64,000 nt of DNA. It comes from Pseudomonas sp. ML2-2023-3 (lineage in GTDB: Bacteria; Pseudomonadota; Gammaproteobacteria; Pseudomonadales; Pseudomonadaceae). The DNA is taken from the NCBI RefSeq assembly GCF_037055275.1, contig NZ_CP146343.1, positions 3,320,501-3,384,500 of the forward strand, given 5' to 3'. The notes beneath the pieces are model-generated. The model saw nothing but the letters and a program-made list of their open reading frames with translations. It was not told where the DNA came from and did not search any database. Position 1 is the stretch's first letter. Each line of letters opens with the position of its first letter. Positions 33,309-41,608 of this stretch are shown here, piece after piece. The position numbers were made by a program, and so were the translations under genes.

Positions 33309-33419
33309 TCCTCAGCAGGACCATGCACAAAGCCACTGAAAAGCATGGGCATATTTAATTTCCGAATACCTGGCGCCCTGACCATACTGGTTTCTCATGG
33401 ATTTTCTGGAGGGCGTGAC

Positions 33420-34079
33420 ATGGGTTCCCGGACGCTTAAATACGGCCTGTTGACGGTCGCACTGTTGATGACTGGAGTAGTAATGGCAAGCGACAAGTCA
33501 CTCCTTGACGCCGTGAGAAACGGTGAGCTGGGCAGGGTGCAGCAACTGATCACTGAAGGTGCGAAGCTCGATGACCGTTCGCTCGATGGCAGCAGTGCAC
33601 TGCTGCTTGCCACGCGTGAGAACCAGATAGAGATCGCCAGGGCATTGATTGAAGCCGGTGCCAACGTTAACCAGAAGAACCTGATCCAGGACAGCCCTTA
33701 TCTGTTGGCCGGAGCGAGCGGGCGAAATGAAATTCTCCAGCTTGCCCTGGCCCATGGTGCCGACCTGAAAAGCACCAACCGCTATGGTGGCACTGCCTTG
33801 ATCCCGGCGTGCGAGCGCGGCCATGTTGAGACCGTGCGCCTGCTGATCGCGGCAGGCGTTGACATGAACCATGTCAATCGTCTGGGCTGGACCTGTTTGA
33901 TGGAAGCCATCGTGCTCTCAGACGGCGGACCGGCACATCAACAGATTGTCAGCCAGTTGATCGAGGCCGGTGCAGACCTGAACCTGCCTGACGACAAGGG
34001 CGTGAGCCCGTTGCAACACGCGCAGGAACGGGGTCAGACCGCTATCGCGCAGTTGCTGCGTGACGCCGGGGCACACTGA
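33420..34079 (+). CDS. Periplasmic ankyrin-repeat protein
   Basis: A 219-residue protein. A signal peptide (KYGLLTVALLMTGVVMA) is followed by about five ankyrin repeats: SLLDAVRNGELGRVQQLI, SALLLATRENQIEIARALIEAGANVN, SPYLLAGASGRNEILQLALAHGADL, TALIPACERGHVETVRLLIAAGVDMN and SPLQHAQERGQTAIAQLLRDAGA. GGAGG at 33407-33411 precedes the ATG at 33420. Small exported ankyrin proteins such as AnkB of P. aeruginosa protect catalase; no catalase is nearby, so the partner is unknown. Confidence 0.85.
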   Translation: MGSRTLKYGLLTVALLMTGVVMASDKSLLDAVRNGELGRVQQLITEGAKLDDRSLDGSSALLLATRENQIEIARALIEAGANVNQKNLIQDSPYLLAGASGRNEILQLALAHGADLKSTNRYGGTALIPACERGHVETVRLLIAAGVDMNHVNRLGWTCLMEAIVLSDGGPAHQQIVSQLIEAGADLNLPDDKGVSPLQHAQERGQTAIAQLLRDAGAH

Positions 34080-34219
34080 TTCGCGTTTCTTGAGTGGCGG
34101 TTTTCGTGTTGCACGTATTCAAAAAACGGTGGTCGTACATAGTCAAGACAGTGCAATCAGCATAAACCCGAGGCAGATCACGTTGCCAAAGGCCAAACCG
34201 CAGCAATGAGGGCTAAGAC

Positions 34220-34897
34220 ATGAAAGTTCTGATGGTTCTAACGTCCCACGATCAACTCGGGGATACGGGCTTGAAAACAGGATTCTGGCTTGAAGAGTTC
34301 GCAGCGCCTTACTACGTCTTCAAGGATGCGGGGGCCGAGGTGGTTCTGGCGTCGCCAGCCGGTGGTCAGCCACCCCTGGACCCAAAGAGTGAGTTGCCGG
34401 ATTTCCAGACGGACATGACCCACCGTTTCAGCGCGGATCCTGATGCCCGGCGGGCTTTGGCGAATACCGTCAAGCTGGATACCGTCAACAGTAAAGACTT
34501 TGACGCCGTGTTCTACCCTGGCGGTCATGGACCGTTGTGGGATCTGGCCGAGTCGAAGACGTCCATCGAGCTTATCCAGTCCTTCGAGCGATCTGGCAAG
34601 CCCATTGGTTTTGTCTGTCACGCGCCCGGGGTCCTGCGTCATGTCAAGGCCGCTGACGGCGCACCGCTGGTTAAAGGGCGCCGAGTCACCGGATTCACCA
34701 ATGGCGAGGAAGCTGCAGTAGAGCTGACCGATGTCGTGCCCTTTCTGATCGAAGATGAATTCCAGAGCCTGGGCGGATTTTATGAAAAAGGGCCGGACTG
34801 GGCTCCCTTTGTCATCGAAGATGGCAAGCTGGTCACTGGCCAGAACCCCGCCAGTTCCGAAGGCGTTGCCAAAGCACTTGTCGCCCAATTGAAGTAA
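34220..34897 (+). CDS. DJ-1/PfpI family protein (type 1 glutamine amidotransferase-like)
   Basis: A 225-residue protein of the DJ-1/HchA group. The opening KVLMVLTSHDQLGDTGLKTGFWLEEFAAPYY matches the HSP31-type class, the acidic residue in FWLEE is the expected nucleophile partner, and the nucleophile elbow is GFVCHAPGVL. These proteins act as glyoxalase III, deglycase or chaperones. It is 12 codons shorter than typical hchA and has no obvious operon partner except the GST downstream, which may be cotranscribed. Confidence 0.88.
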   Translation: MKVLMVLTSHDQLGDTGLKTGFWLEEFAAPYYVFKDAGAEVVLASPAGGQPPLDPKSELPDFQTDMTHRFSADPDARRALANTVKLDTVNSKDFDAVFYPGGHGPLWDLAESKTSIELIQSFERSGKPIGFVCHAPGVLRHVKAADGAPLVKGRRVTGFTNGEEAAVELTDVVPFLIEDEFQSLGGFYEKGPDWAPFVIEDGKLVTGQNPASSEGVAKALVAQLK

Positions 34898-34967
34898 CCG
34901 CGCATGGCGCCCGGGCAGGCTGAAACGTTCGTACGCCCCGGGTGCCCCCTCATCAGAGAGAGTCTTC

Positions 34968-35597
34968 ATGATCACACTTCATCACCTCAACGCGTCCCGA
35001 TCGCTGCGTATTCTTTGGCTGCTTGAAGAAATGGGAGAGCCTTACACCCTGATTCGCTATCAGCGCGACCCAGCCACTCGTCTCGCCCCGGCCTCATTGA
35101 AAAACATTCACCCGTTGGGCAAGTCACCGGTGATTGAGCTCGACGGGCATGTGCTGGTTGAATCCGGCGCCATTGTCGAATACCTGATCCGCCGGTTTGC
35201 GCCCCGGCTGGAACCTGCGTTCAGCTCACCGGATTATCTTCAGTACCTGCAATGGATTCACTTTGCGGAAAGCTCGGCGATGGTGCCGGTGCTACTCAAG
35301 CTGTTTACCCAGTTTGAGATCAATGCCGGGACTCAGCTCAAGTTCCTGGACGGCTATACCCGGACTGAGTTTGATAAGGTCCTGGGGTTTCTGGACAGTG
35401 CGCTTGCCAACAGAACCTTCATTGTGGGGGACACATTGTCAGGGGCTGACTTCATGCTGGCCTTTGTTGCCATCACGGTGGTCGAGCAGATGAAGTGCGG
35501 GGCGCAGTACCCTCATCTGCAGGCTTACCTGCAGCGTCTGGCGGAACTGGACAGCTGGAAGCGAGCTTTGAAGCTTGAGAATGAACTCGTCGAATAG
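34968..35597 (+). CDS. Glutathione S-transferase
   Basis: A 209-residue soluble GST. The thioredoxin-like N-terminal domain starts MITLHHLNASRSLRILWLLEEMG, with Ser11 as a likely glutathione-activating residue, and carries SPVIELDGHVLVESGAIVEYLI, the cis-Pro and Glu-Ser glutathione-binding motif. The all-helical C-terminal domain has FIVGDTLSGADFMLAF, the conserved N-cap motif. The class is Beta/Ure2p-like from the overall pattern; substrates cannot be told. It follows the DJ-1-type gene by 70 bp. Confidence 0.9.
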   Translation: MITLHHLNASRSLRILWLLEEMGEPYTLIRYQRDPATRLAPASLKNIHPLGKSPVIELDGHVLVESGAIVEYLIRRFAPRLEPAFSSPDYLQYLQWIHFAESSAMVPVLLKLFTQFEINAGTQLKFLDGYTRTEFDKVLGFLDSALANRTFIVGDTLSGADFMLAFVAITVVEQMKCGAQYPHLQAYLQRLAELDSWKRALKLENELVE

Positions 35598-35614
35598 TTG
35601 AATTGCGGCGGGGC

Positions 35615-35703
35615 ATGGGGGAGCTGGCTTACCTGCGATGCAGACGACGCGGTCTGAAAGGCACATCGAGGTGATGCCATCGCGAGCAAGCCCGCTCCCA
35701 CAG
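35615..35703. repeat. REPIN of two different REP subtypes
   Basis: The left arm (about 35615-35640, GGGGGAGCTGGCTTACCTGCG) and the right arm (35679-35703, complement of TGTGGGAGCGGGCTTGCTCGCGA) are the two well-known Pseudomonas REP types, facing each other and separated by about 38 bp. It lies between the GST and xenA genes, downstream of both. Confidence 0.75.
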
Positions 35704-35718
35704 AGGCTGGAATCGAAC

Positions 35719-36810
35719 TTATCTGTAGCGTTCAAGCCAGTGTGCGTAGGGCGCAGGGAGTGTCCAAGAGGCCTTTTCAACCCCCAGTTCCTTGGCTGCA
35801 AAGTACGGCCAGTGCGGATCCGCCAAGTGCGCCCGGCCCACGGACACCAGGTCCAGCTGGCGAGATTCGATAGCGGCGTTTGCCAGCTGCGGGGTACCAA
35901 AGCCCCATGCAGAAGTCACTGGCAGACCCGACTCACGACGCACCCGTTCGGCGATCGGGCCCAGGAAGGCAGGGCCCCACGGGATATTGGTTTGCGGGAT
36001 GGTGAAACCTACACTGACGCTCAACAGGTCAAGCCCTCCGTCCTTGAAACGTCGCGCCAACTCGATCGATTCAGTCAGGGTTTGCTCATCACGCCCGTCG
36101 TACTCGATGACCCCGAAGCGCGCAGTGAGCGGAAGATTCTCCGGCCATACCTCGCGCACAGCGGCCAGCGTCTCAAGCAGGAATCGGCTGCGGTTTTCAA
36201 AGCTGCCACCGTACTCATCGGTGCGCTGGTTGGAGTGCTCGGAGAAGAAACTCTGGCCCAGGTAGCCGTGCGCAAAGTGCAGCTCGATCCATTCAAAACC
36301 GGCATCACGGGCACGACGTGCCGCATCCACGAAGTCCTGGCGCACGCGGGCAATGTCTTCAAGGGACATTTGCTTGGGGACTTTAGGCAGATTGGCGCCG
36401 AACGCGACAGGCGAGGGCGCAATAGTCTGCCAACCCTGAGGATTGCCTTCAGGGATGTGATCATCGCCTTCCCAGGGGCGGTTGGCGCTGGCCTTGCGCC
36501 CGGCATGCGCGATCTGAATACCGGGCACAGAACCGGCATCCTTGATCGCCTTTACCATAGGCACAAAAGCCTGGGCATGGGCATCGCTCCAGATGCCTGC
36601 GCATCCGGGGGTGATACGTCCTTCCGGGGAAACGGCCGTCGCCTCGACCACAACCAGGCCAGCGCCGCCCCGTGCCAGACCGGCCAGGTGGACCAAATGC
36701 CAGTCATTGACCATGCCGTTCTCTGCCATGTACTGGCACATCGGCGGAATGGCAATGCGGTTTCTCAAGGTGACGTCTTTTAAGGTGTACGGTTCGAACA
36801 GGGCAGACAT
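35719..36810 (-). CDS. xenA: XenA-type NADPH:flavin ene-reductase (old yellow enzyme)
   Basis: A 363-residue TIM-barrel flavoenzyme that binds FMN and reduces activated C=C bonds and nitro groups. The N-terminus SALFEPYTLKDVTLRNRIAIPP with MCQYMAE, the HAGRKAS active-site segment and the substrate-binding histidine region FDWIELHFAHGYL-like (FEWIELHFAHGYLGQSFFS) match the XenA/YqjM class. The length is that of XenA. The start at 36810 begins the conserved region; the longer frame to 36864 crosses the operator. A divergent ArsR-type gene 83 bp upstream probably represses it. Confidence 0.93.
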   Translation of the reverse strand: MSALFEPYTLKDVTLRNRIAIPPMCQYMAENGMVNDWHLVHLAGLARGGAGLVVVEATAVSPEGRITPGCAGIWSDAHAQAFVPMVKAIKDAGSVPGIQIAHAGRKASANRPWEGDDHIPEGNPQGWQTIAPSPVAFGANLPKVPKQMSLEDIARVRQDFVDAARRARDAGFEWIELHFAHGYLGQSFFSEHSNQRTDEYGGSFENRSRFLLETLAAVREVWPENLPLTARFGVIEYDGRDEQTLTESIELARRFKDGGLDLLSVSVGFTIPQTNIPWGPAFLGPIAERVRRESGLPVTSAWGFGTPQLANAAIESRQLDLVSVGRAHLADPHWPYFAAKELGVEKASWTLPAPYAHWLERYR

Positions 36811-36839
36811 GTGCAGGCTCCGGTAGATTGATTCGCTTG

Positions 36840-36855
36840 TTCGATAGTAATCGAA
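36840..36855. promoter_or_regulatory. Candidate ArsR-type operator between xenA and its regulator
   Basis: TTCGAT-AGTA-ATCGAA, a perfect 6+6 palindrome centred in the 83-bp gap between the divergent genes. Its size and place suit a winged-helix dimer that represses both promoters. Confidence 0.6.
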
Positions 36856-36893
36856 ATATGGCATTCATTAAAAGCCTTCGTTATCATCGACAC

Positions 36894-37193
36894 ATGCGTA
36901 CCTTCAAACATCCCGTTCCATCTGACTTTATTCTCGAGCGTTTGCTTTACGCCCTGAGCGACCCCGTCCGTTTCGAGATTGTTCGCTACCTTGCGGGCGT
37001 CGCTGAAGCCTCGTGCGGCGAGCTGGACGGCGGTCGGCCCAAGTCCAGCATGTCCCATCACTTCCGGGTCTTGCGCGACGCAGGGCTTGTTCATACGCGA
37101 AATGTCGGCACCACGCACATGAACTCACTGCGCGCGCAGGAGCTCAACCAGCGCTTCCCGGGCTTGCTGGATTGCATCCTGTCCCAGGCCTGA
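36894..37193 (+). CDS. ArsR-family winged-helix regulator
   Basis: A 99-residue ArsR-type repressor. The helix-turn-helix is LLYALSDPVRFEIVRYLA ... SSMSHHFRVLRDAGLVHTRNVGTTHMNSL, with the conserved SHH-recognition helix. It lacks the CxC metal motif of arsenic/cadmium sensors, having a single Cys in ASCGELDGG. It may therefore sense an organic electrophile or redox change, in keeping with the xenA target. It lies divergent to xenA with the palindrome 36840-36855 between. Confidence 0.88.
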   Translation: MRTFKHPVPSDFILERLLYALSDPVRFEIVRYLAGVAEASCGELDGGRPKSSMSHHFRVLRDAGLVHTRNVGTTHMNSLRAQELNQRFPGLLDCILSQA

Positions 37194-37242
37194 TTGCCCT
37201 GCGGCGCAGCTACGGCCAAGGGTTTTCCTCGGGGGCGCTCCT

Positions 37243-38235
37243 TTAAAGTGTGCCCATGCCGCCGGGCGCGAATACCCCATCGACCGGGGCGATACCGTTG
37301 ATCAACGGCGCGCCGAAATCGGCCTGGCTGATTTCGAAGCGATCACCCGGCTGTGTGCGAATGCCGTCCGCGAACGACAAGGTCGCCGTGCCGAAAAAGT
37401 GGATATGCACATCACCTGGACGCAGGAACTGGCTGTACTTGAAGTGATGATATTCAAGGTTTTCCAGGCTGTGGCACATGTTGGCTTCGCCACTCAGAAA
37501 CTCGTTTTCCCATAGCACCTCGCCGTCGCGCAGGATTCGGCTGCGGCCCGACAAATGCTGGGGCAATGCGCCGACCCGCAGTTCCGGCCCAAACGAGCAG
37601 CTGCGCAATTTGGAATGAGCAAGGTAAAGGTAGTTTTTGCGTTCCATCACGTGATCGGAGAACTCATTACCTACCGCGAACCCCAGTCGATAGGGTTTTG
37701 CGTCGTGGCCGATGACATACAGGCCGCCGATTTCCGGCTCCTCGCCTGCGTCTTCAGCAAACGGTGGCAGTGGGAAGGCAGCTCCCGGCCGTACGACGAT
37801 GCTGCCATCGCCCTTGTAGAACCATTCCGGTTGCACGCCCGCCTGACCGGCGGCGGGCTTTCCGCCTTCCACTCCCCATTTGAAAATGCGCATGGTGTCG
37901 GTCAACGCCGCTTCATCACCGGCCTGCTGGTGCATTTTATCTCGCGCAGATGCGCTGCCCAGGTGGGTCAGGCCCGTACCGCTGATCAGCATATGGGCCG
38001 GGTCCGGATGATCCAGAGGGGGGAGGATGCGCAACTCGGCCAACAACGCCGGGTAGTCATGGGCAATGCCCAGGCCTCGCTGGTCGACCTGCTGTGCCAG
38101 GCTCACACCCGCTTCGATGGCCGCGAGGGCCAAATCACGCACGCTGTTGGCCCCCAGCACTTCACGTACCAGGTCACCGTCTACCAGGCCGACGCGGCGC
38201 TCGCCGGTGTTGAGTTCAAATTGTACTAAACGCAT
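37243..38235 (-). CDS. Fumarylacetoacetate-hydrolase-fold protein (AraD1/GguC-like)
   Basis: A 330-residue FAH-family protein of the GguC/AraD1 branch. Characteristic segments are MLISGTGLTHLGSASARDKMH, FYKGDGSIVVRPG, the metal-binding EEPEIGGLYVI (Glu cluster) and VGNEFSDHVMERKNYLYLAHSKLR. Related proteins process 2-keto-3-deoxy sugar acids in pentonate/hexonate routes. It shares an operon direction with the MFS gene upstream (16-bp gap) and is divergent from an IlvD/Edd dehydratase. A role after dehydration of a sugar acid is inferred. Confidence 0.87.
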   Translation of the reverse strand: MRLVQFELNTGERRVGLVDGDLVREVLGANSVRDLALAAIEAGVSLAQQVDQRGLGIAHDYPALLAELRILPPLDHPDPAHMLISGTGLTHLGSASARDKMHQQAGDEAALTDTMRIFKWGVEGGKPAAGQAGVQPEWFYKGDGSIVVRPGAAFPLPPFAEDAGEEPEIGGLYVIGHDAKPYRLGFAVGNEFSDHVMERKNYLYLAHSKLRSCSFGPELRVGALPQHLSGRSRILRDGEVLWENEFLSGEANMCHSLENLEYHHFKYSQFLRPGDVHIHFFGTATLSFADGIRTQPGDRFEISQADFGAPLINGIAPVDGVFAPGGMGTL

Positions 38236-38251
38236 AACGGAAGTCCCTTGA

Positions 38252-39574
38252 TTAAAGATGAGTCGCCGCGCGGGCGCTGGCGGCAAATTCGCTCGGCTGG
38301 AGCACGTGTTTGCGTTCGAGGGTACGATACACCACGAACGTCAGGAATAGGCCGAACAGCATCACCCCGGACAGGAAGTACAAACCCGAGGCCAGGTTGC
38401 CGGTGTATTCCTTGAGCGCGCCGATCACAAACGGTCCGATGTAGCCACCCAGGTTGCCCACCGAGTTGATCAGGGCAATGCCGGCGGCCGCACTGGCACC
38501 GGCGAAGAAGCGTCCCGGCAATGTCCAGAAGATGGCGGTACAGGAAAACAACGAGAACGCCACCAGGCTCAAGGCCGCCAGTTGCAGCATCGGGACCGTC
38601 AGCCAGGCGCTGAAGAACAGTCCGATGGCGCCCAGCACATAGAGCACTGCCAGGTGGCCATAGCGATCATTGAGGCGGTCGGAACTGCGAGGAATGATGA
38701 GCAAGCCGATAATGCCGAAGACATAGGGCACCGAAGACACGAACCCGGTGCTCAAGTCACTGCCGCCAAACTGTTTAATCAACGTTGGCAGCCACAGCCC
38801 CAGCCCGTAAATGCTCAGGGTGACGGGCAGATAGAACAGCGCAAGCAGCAACACGCGCTTGTCTTTCAACGCGTGCAACGGGTTGCCATGACGGGTCTGA
38901 CCGTAGGCCTGCAAGTCCTTTTCCAGCTCGCCTTGCAGCCAGTCCTTTTCACCCTGATCCATCCACTTGACCTGTTGCGGGCCGTCCGGCAAGTAACGCA
39001 GTACGGGCCAGGTCAACAGAATGGCGGGCATGCCGATCACAATGAACAGCCATTGCCAACCCTGCAGACCCAGGATGCCATCCATGCCCAGCAAGCCGCC
39101 GGACACGGGCCCGGTGATCATCATGGCGATAGGTTGCGACAGGATAAACAGCCCCAGGATCTTGCCGCGATGGCGGACCGGGAACCATTGGGTGATGTAG
39201 TACAGCACGCCAGGAAAGAATCCCGCTTCGGCGACCCCCAGCAGGAAACGCATGACATAGAAGCTGTGCGGTCCCTGCACAAAGGCCATGCCAATGGTAA
39301 TGGCGCCCCAGGTCAGCATGATCCGGGCAAACCAGCGCCGAGCGCCGAAACGCTCAAGCATCAGGTTGCTGGGGATTTCCATCAGGAAATAGCCGATGAA
39401 AAACAGGCCCGCACCCAGGCCATAGGCTGCATCGCCAATGCCGATATCAGCGCCCATGTGCAGCTTGGCAAAGCCCACCGCCGAGCGATCGACGTAAGCA
39501 ATCAGGTACAGCAGGATCAGAAACGGAATGAGTTTAAGCGTGATGCGGCGAATAAGCCGGAGTTCCTGGCTCAT
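38252..39574 (-). CDS. MFS transporter of the anion:cation symporter family (sugar acid type)
   Basis: A 440-residue 12-helix MFS protein of the ACS family. The opening RRITLKLIPFLILLYLIAYVDRSAVGFAKLHM, LGAGLFFIGYFLMEIPSNLMLERFGARRW, and the RFLLGVAEAGFFPGVLYYITQWFPVRHRGK block are diagnostic of carriers for hexuronates, galactonate or phthalates. ATG at 39574 has GGGAG upstream. It shares a 190-bp control region with the IlvD-type dehydratase and probably imports the same sugar acid. Confidence 0.92.
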   Translation of the reverse strand: MSQELRLIRRITLKLIPFLILLYLIAYVDRSAVGFAKLHMGADIGIGDAAYGLGAGLFFIGYFLMEIPSNLMLERFGARRWFARIMLTWGAITIGMAFVQGPHSFYVMRFLLGVAEAGFFPGVLYYITQWFPVRHRGKILGLFILSQPIAMMITGPVSGGLLGMDGILGLQGWQWLFIVIGMPAILLTWPVLRYLPDGPQQVKWMDQGEKDWLQGELEKDLQAYGQTRHGNPLHALKDKRVLLLALFYLPVTLSIYGLGLWLPTLIKQFGGSDLSTGFVSSVPYVFGIIGLLIIPRSSDRLNDRYGHLAVLYVLGAIGLFFSAWLTVPMLQLAALSLVAFSLFSCTAIFWTLPGRFFAGASAAAGIALINSVGNLGGYIGPFVIGALKEYTGNLASGLYFLSGVMLFGLFLTFVVYRTLERKHVLQPSEFAASARAATHL

Positions 39575-39664
39575 GAGACGGTCTCCCATTGTTTTTGTTA
39601 TGGAACCTCTGGAGTGGCCTCAAGCGGGTTTTCGCCAGGATCAGCTCTCAGTGAAAACGACTAT

Positions 39665-39749
39665 ATAGTATTACTATTTAGCCAACAACTCTTCCACATT
39701 GGCTTTTTTAAGGCTAATTTAGCGGTACGGAAAATAATTAGTCATACAA
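39665..39749. promoter_or_regulatory. Two GntR-type operators in the MFS/dehydratase control region
   Basis: TAGTATTACTA (39666-39676, within the perfect palindrome ATAGTA-T-TACTAT) and TAGTCATACAA (39739-39749) both fit the FadR-subfamily consensus TNGTNNNACNA. The second overlaps a good -10 (TACAAT, 39745-39750) 15 nt before the dehydratase ATG. The GntR gene at 41609 is the likely binder. Confidence 0.65.
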
Positions 39750-39764
39750 TAAGAGACCGCCAAC

Positions 39765-41501
39765 ATGTCCGACAAATATCCTCCCTTGCGTTCCGCCCAA
39801 TGGTTTGGCAGCGCTGATAAAAACGGCTTCATGTACCGCAGCTGGATGAAGAACCAGGGCATTGCCGATCATCAGTTCCAGGGCAAGCCCATCATCGGCA
39901 TCTGCAATACCTGGTCGGAACTGACGCCTTGCAATGCTCACTTTCGGACCATCGCCGAGCACGTCAAACGTGGTGTCATCGAGGCGGGTGGCTTCCCGGT
40001 CGAGTTCCCGGTGTTTTCCAACGGCGAATCCAATCTGCGACCTACCGCCATGCTGACGCGCAATCTGGCGAGCATGGATGTGGAAGAAGCCATTCGCGGT
40101 AATCCGATCGATGGGGTAGTGCTGTTGACCGGTTGCGACAAAACGACCCCGGCGCTGTTGATGGGCGCGGCCAGCTGCGATGTCCCGGCCATTGTGGTCA
40201 CCGGTGGCCCGATGCTGAACGGCAAGCACAAAGGCAAGGACATCGGCGCCGGCACCATCGTCTGGCAGATGCACGAGTCCTATAAAGCCGGCACCATCAG
40301 CCTCGACGAATTCCTCTCGGCCGAGGCCGGCATGTCGCGCTCGGCGGGTACCTGCAACACCATGGGCACGGCCTCGACCATGGCCTGCATGGCAGAAGCG
40401 CTGGGGACCTCGCTGCCCCATAACGCAGCCATCCCGGCGGTGGATTCGCGCCGCTACGTACTGGCCCATATGTCAGGCATGCGCGCCGTCGAGATGGTCC
40501 GCGAGGATTTGCGCCTGTCCAAGGTTTTGACCCGGGAAGCCTTTGAAAATGCGATCAGGGTCAATGCCGCCATTGGCGGATCGACCAACGCCGTGATTCA
40601 CCTCAAGGCCATCGCCGGGCGGATTGGCGTGGACCTGGAACTGGATGACTGGACCCGCATAGGCCGGGGCACTCCGACCCTGGTGGACTTGCAGCCGTCG
40701 GGCCGCTTCCTGATGGAAGAGTTCTACTATGCCGGAGGCCTGCCGGCCGTGCTGCGGCGCCTGGGTGAGAACGGCCTGATTCCGAATCCGCAAGCGTTGA
40801 CCGTCAACGGCAAAAGTCTGTGGGAGAACGTTAAAAACTCACCGATCTATGGCGACGACGAAGTTATCCGGGCAATCGATAATCCGCTGGTTGCCGACGG
40901 CGGTATCTGCGTATTGCGCGGCAACCTGGCGCCTCTGGGCGCGGTACTCAAGCCATCCGCTGCGACCCCGGCCCTGATGAAACATCGCGGACAGGCCGTG
41001 GTATTCGAGAACTTCGACATGTACAAGGCCCGCATCAATGACCCTGAACTGGCGGTCACTGCCGACTCGATTCTGGTGATGAAGAACTGTGGGCCAAAGG
41101 GTTACCCGGGCATGGCCGAAGTGGGCAACATGGGCCTGCCCGCCAAGCTGCTGGCTCAGGGCGTGACCGATATGGTGCGTATTTCCGATGCCCGCATGAG
41201 CGGAACGGCGTACGGCACGGTGGTGCTGCACGTGGCTCCGGAAGCCGCAGCCGGTGGACCACTGGCAGCCGTGCAGGAAGGTGACTGGATTGAACTGGAT
41301 TGCGCCAGTGGACGCCTGCACCTGGATATCTCCGATGCCGAACTGACCGCTCGCCTGGCTGATATCGAGCCGCCAAAAAACCTGTTGATTGGCGGTTATC
41401 GCCAGTTGTATATCGACCATGTCATGCAGGCCGACCAAGGCTGCGATTTCGATTTCCTGGTGGGCTGCCGAGGATCGGAAGTACCCCGTCATTCCCACTA
41501 A
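39765..41501 (+). CDS. IlvD/Edd-family sugar-acid dehydratase
   Basis: A 578-residue dehydratase of the IlvD/Edd family, which holds an Fe-S cluster and Mg2+. The cluster cysteines are visible in ICNTWSELTPCN, LTGCDKTTPA and GTCNTMGTAST; IGGSTNAVIHL and RISDARMSGTAYGT are core motifs. It is close in character to L-arabinonate and related pentonate/hexonate dehydratases rather than dihydroxyacid dehydratase (C-terminal region and cluster neighbours). It would convert an aldonate to its 2-keto-3-deoxy derivative. The exact sugar cannot be read from the sequence. Confidence 0.92.
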   Translation: MSDKYPPLRSAQWFGSADKNGFMYRSWMKNQGIADHQFQGKPIIGICNTWSELTPCNAHFRTIAEHVKRGVIEAGGFPVEFPVFSNGESNLRPTAMLTRNLASMDVEEAIRGNPIDGVVLLTGCDKTTPALLMGAASCDVPAIVVTGGPMLNGKHKGKDIGAGTIVWQMHESYKAGTISLDEFLSAEAGMSRSAGTCNTMGTASTMACMAEALGTSLPHNAAIPAVDSRRYVLAHMSGMRAVEMVREDLRLSKVLTREAFENAIRVNAAIGGSTNAVIHLKAIAGRIGVDLELDDWTRIGRGTPTLVDLQPSGRFLMEEFYYAGGLPAVLRRLGENGLIPNPQALTVNGKSLWENVKNSPIYGDDEVIRAIDNPLVADGGICVLRGNLAPLGAVLKPSAATPALMKHRGQAVVFENFDMYKARINDPELAVTADSILVMKNCGPKGYPGMAEVGNMGLPAKLLAQGVTDMVRISDARMSGTAYGTVVLHVAPEAAAGGPLAAVQEGDWIELDCASGRLHLDISDAELTARLADIEPPKNLLIGGYRQLYIDHVMQADQGCDFDFLVGCRGSEVPRHSH

Positions 41502-41608
41502 GTGGCGACACCGGCAAAGCGAACCCGCCATGACAATCAGAGCGGGCGCGAATCAACCCGCGCCTGCTATGATCCGCGCTTTGAATCGAAAGGATCGCCC
41601 CGCGCCCC

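Noticed and set aside
35638..36783. 381-codon plus-strand open frame
   Set aside because: Antisense to xenA, no motif, starts in a REP sequence.
38582..39817. 411-codon plus-strand open frame
   Set aside because: Antisense to the MFS gene and rich in Gln/His/Arg with no domain; a shadow of the codon bias.
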